DNA of 6,797 nucleotides from positions 1 through 6,797 of the forward strand of contig JAMOQV010000121.1 in NCBI GenBank assembly GCA_027068615.1, given 5' to 3'. Every line of letters starts with the position of its first letter. Within the stretch, counting starts at the first letter, position 1. Of the stretch, positions 6,635-6,797 are shown in pieces. The stretch comes from Helicobacteraceae bacterium (GTDB lineage Bacteria; Campylobacterota; Campylobacteria; Campylobacterales; Sulfurimonadaceae). The notes below the pieces were generated by a model. It was given only the letters and a program-made list of their open reading frames with translations, made no database searches and was not told where the DNA came from. Position numbers and translations under genes: made by a program.

Positions 6635-6797
6635 TCTTTTATCTCATTATAAAGACTATCTCTCTCAACAGCTCTAAATCCACTATCTTTTATAAGGGAA
6701 ACAAACTCATTTAAGTCCATACCATTTGCACTTTTTGCTCCTGCTGCTGAGTTTATAGACTCTCGCTCTATCGTTCCATCTAAGTCGTTTGCACCAA
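6628..6797 (-). CDS. mqnE: Aminofutalosine synthase MqnE, C-terminal fragment (partial)
   Basis: Only the last 55 codons and the TGA stop (6628-6630) are present; the 5' part lies beyond base 6797. The reading frame opens at the edge with GANDLDGT, followed by an ESINSAAGAKSANG stretch, and ends in NEIKEW. The DLDGT segment followed by an alanine-rich stretch resembles the C-terminal end of MqnE. MqnE is the radical SAM enzyme that joins an adenosyl radical to 3-(1-carboxyvinyloxy)benzoate to make aminofutalosine, in the cytoplasmic futalosine route to menaquinone used by Campylobacterota. The radical SAM cysteine motif would be near the missing N-terminus, so the catalytic centre cannot be checked here. 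The sister enzyme MqnC has a related C-terminus and is the main alternative; the DLDGT residues favour MqnE. The stop overlaps the start of the next gene by 4 or 7 bases, depending on which GTG is used. Confidence 0.78.
   Translation of the reverse strand, partial: GANDLDGTIERESINSAAGAKSANGMDLNEFVSLIKDSGFRAVERDSLYNEIKEW

Overview
The window is an AT-rich, gene-dense bacterial segment. Every gene I can support lies on the minus strand, so transcription runs from base 6797 toward base 1. The content points to a member of the Campylobacterota, most likely Sulfurimonas or a close relative. The grounds are the C-terminus of a futalosine-pathway menaquinone enzyme (MqnE), a compact glucose-6-phosphate isomerase of about 400 residues, a secreted minimal ATP-dependent DNA ligase (LigE type), and the low G+C. 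The genus is an inference; the family calls are firmer.

In transcription order the layout is: the tail of mqnE (6797 to 6628, cut by the window edge); a family 2 glycosyltransferase (6634 to 5819); galU (5826 to 4990); a LigE-type DNA ligase with a signal peptide (4984 to 4190); pgi (4190 to 2982); an O-antigen/oligosaccharide flippase (2980 to 1658); a polysaccharide pyruvyl transferase family protein (best start 1665, stop 547); and the N-terminal half of a family 9 glycosyltransferase (550 to beyond base 1). No gap exceeds 5 bases and most junctions overlap by 1 to 8 bases. This reads as one translationally coupled operon with no visible terminator or internal promoter. No stretch over 300 bases lacks a gene.

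The genes fall into two blocks. Bases 2982-6797 hold core carbon and sugar-nucleotide functions. Pgi interconverts fructose-6-P and glucose-6-P, and GalU makes UDP-glucose from glucose-1-P; the mutase needed between them is not here. This block also carries a glycosyltransferase, the ligase and mqnE. Bases 1-2980 hold an envelope polysaccharide block: a flippase, a putative pyruvyl transferase and a heptosyltransferase-like GT9. This block looks more AT-rich and is probably the edge of a strain-variable O-antigen or capsule locus attached to the conserved genes.

I see no CRISPR array, mobile element, tRNA, rRNA or defence system, and nothing I would call a wholly new system. The points most worth a second look are the exported DNA ligase inside a sugar operon, a conserved-looking cysteine cluster in the pyruvyl transferase homologue, and the run of non-ATG starts at overlapping junctions.
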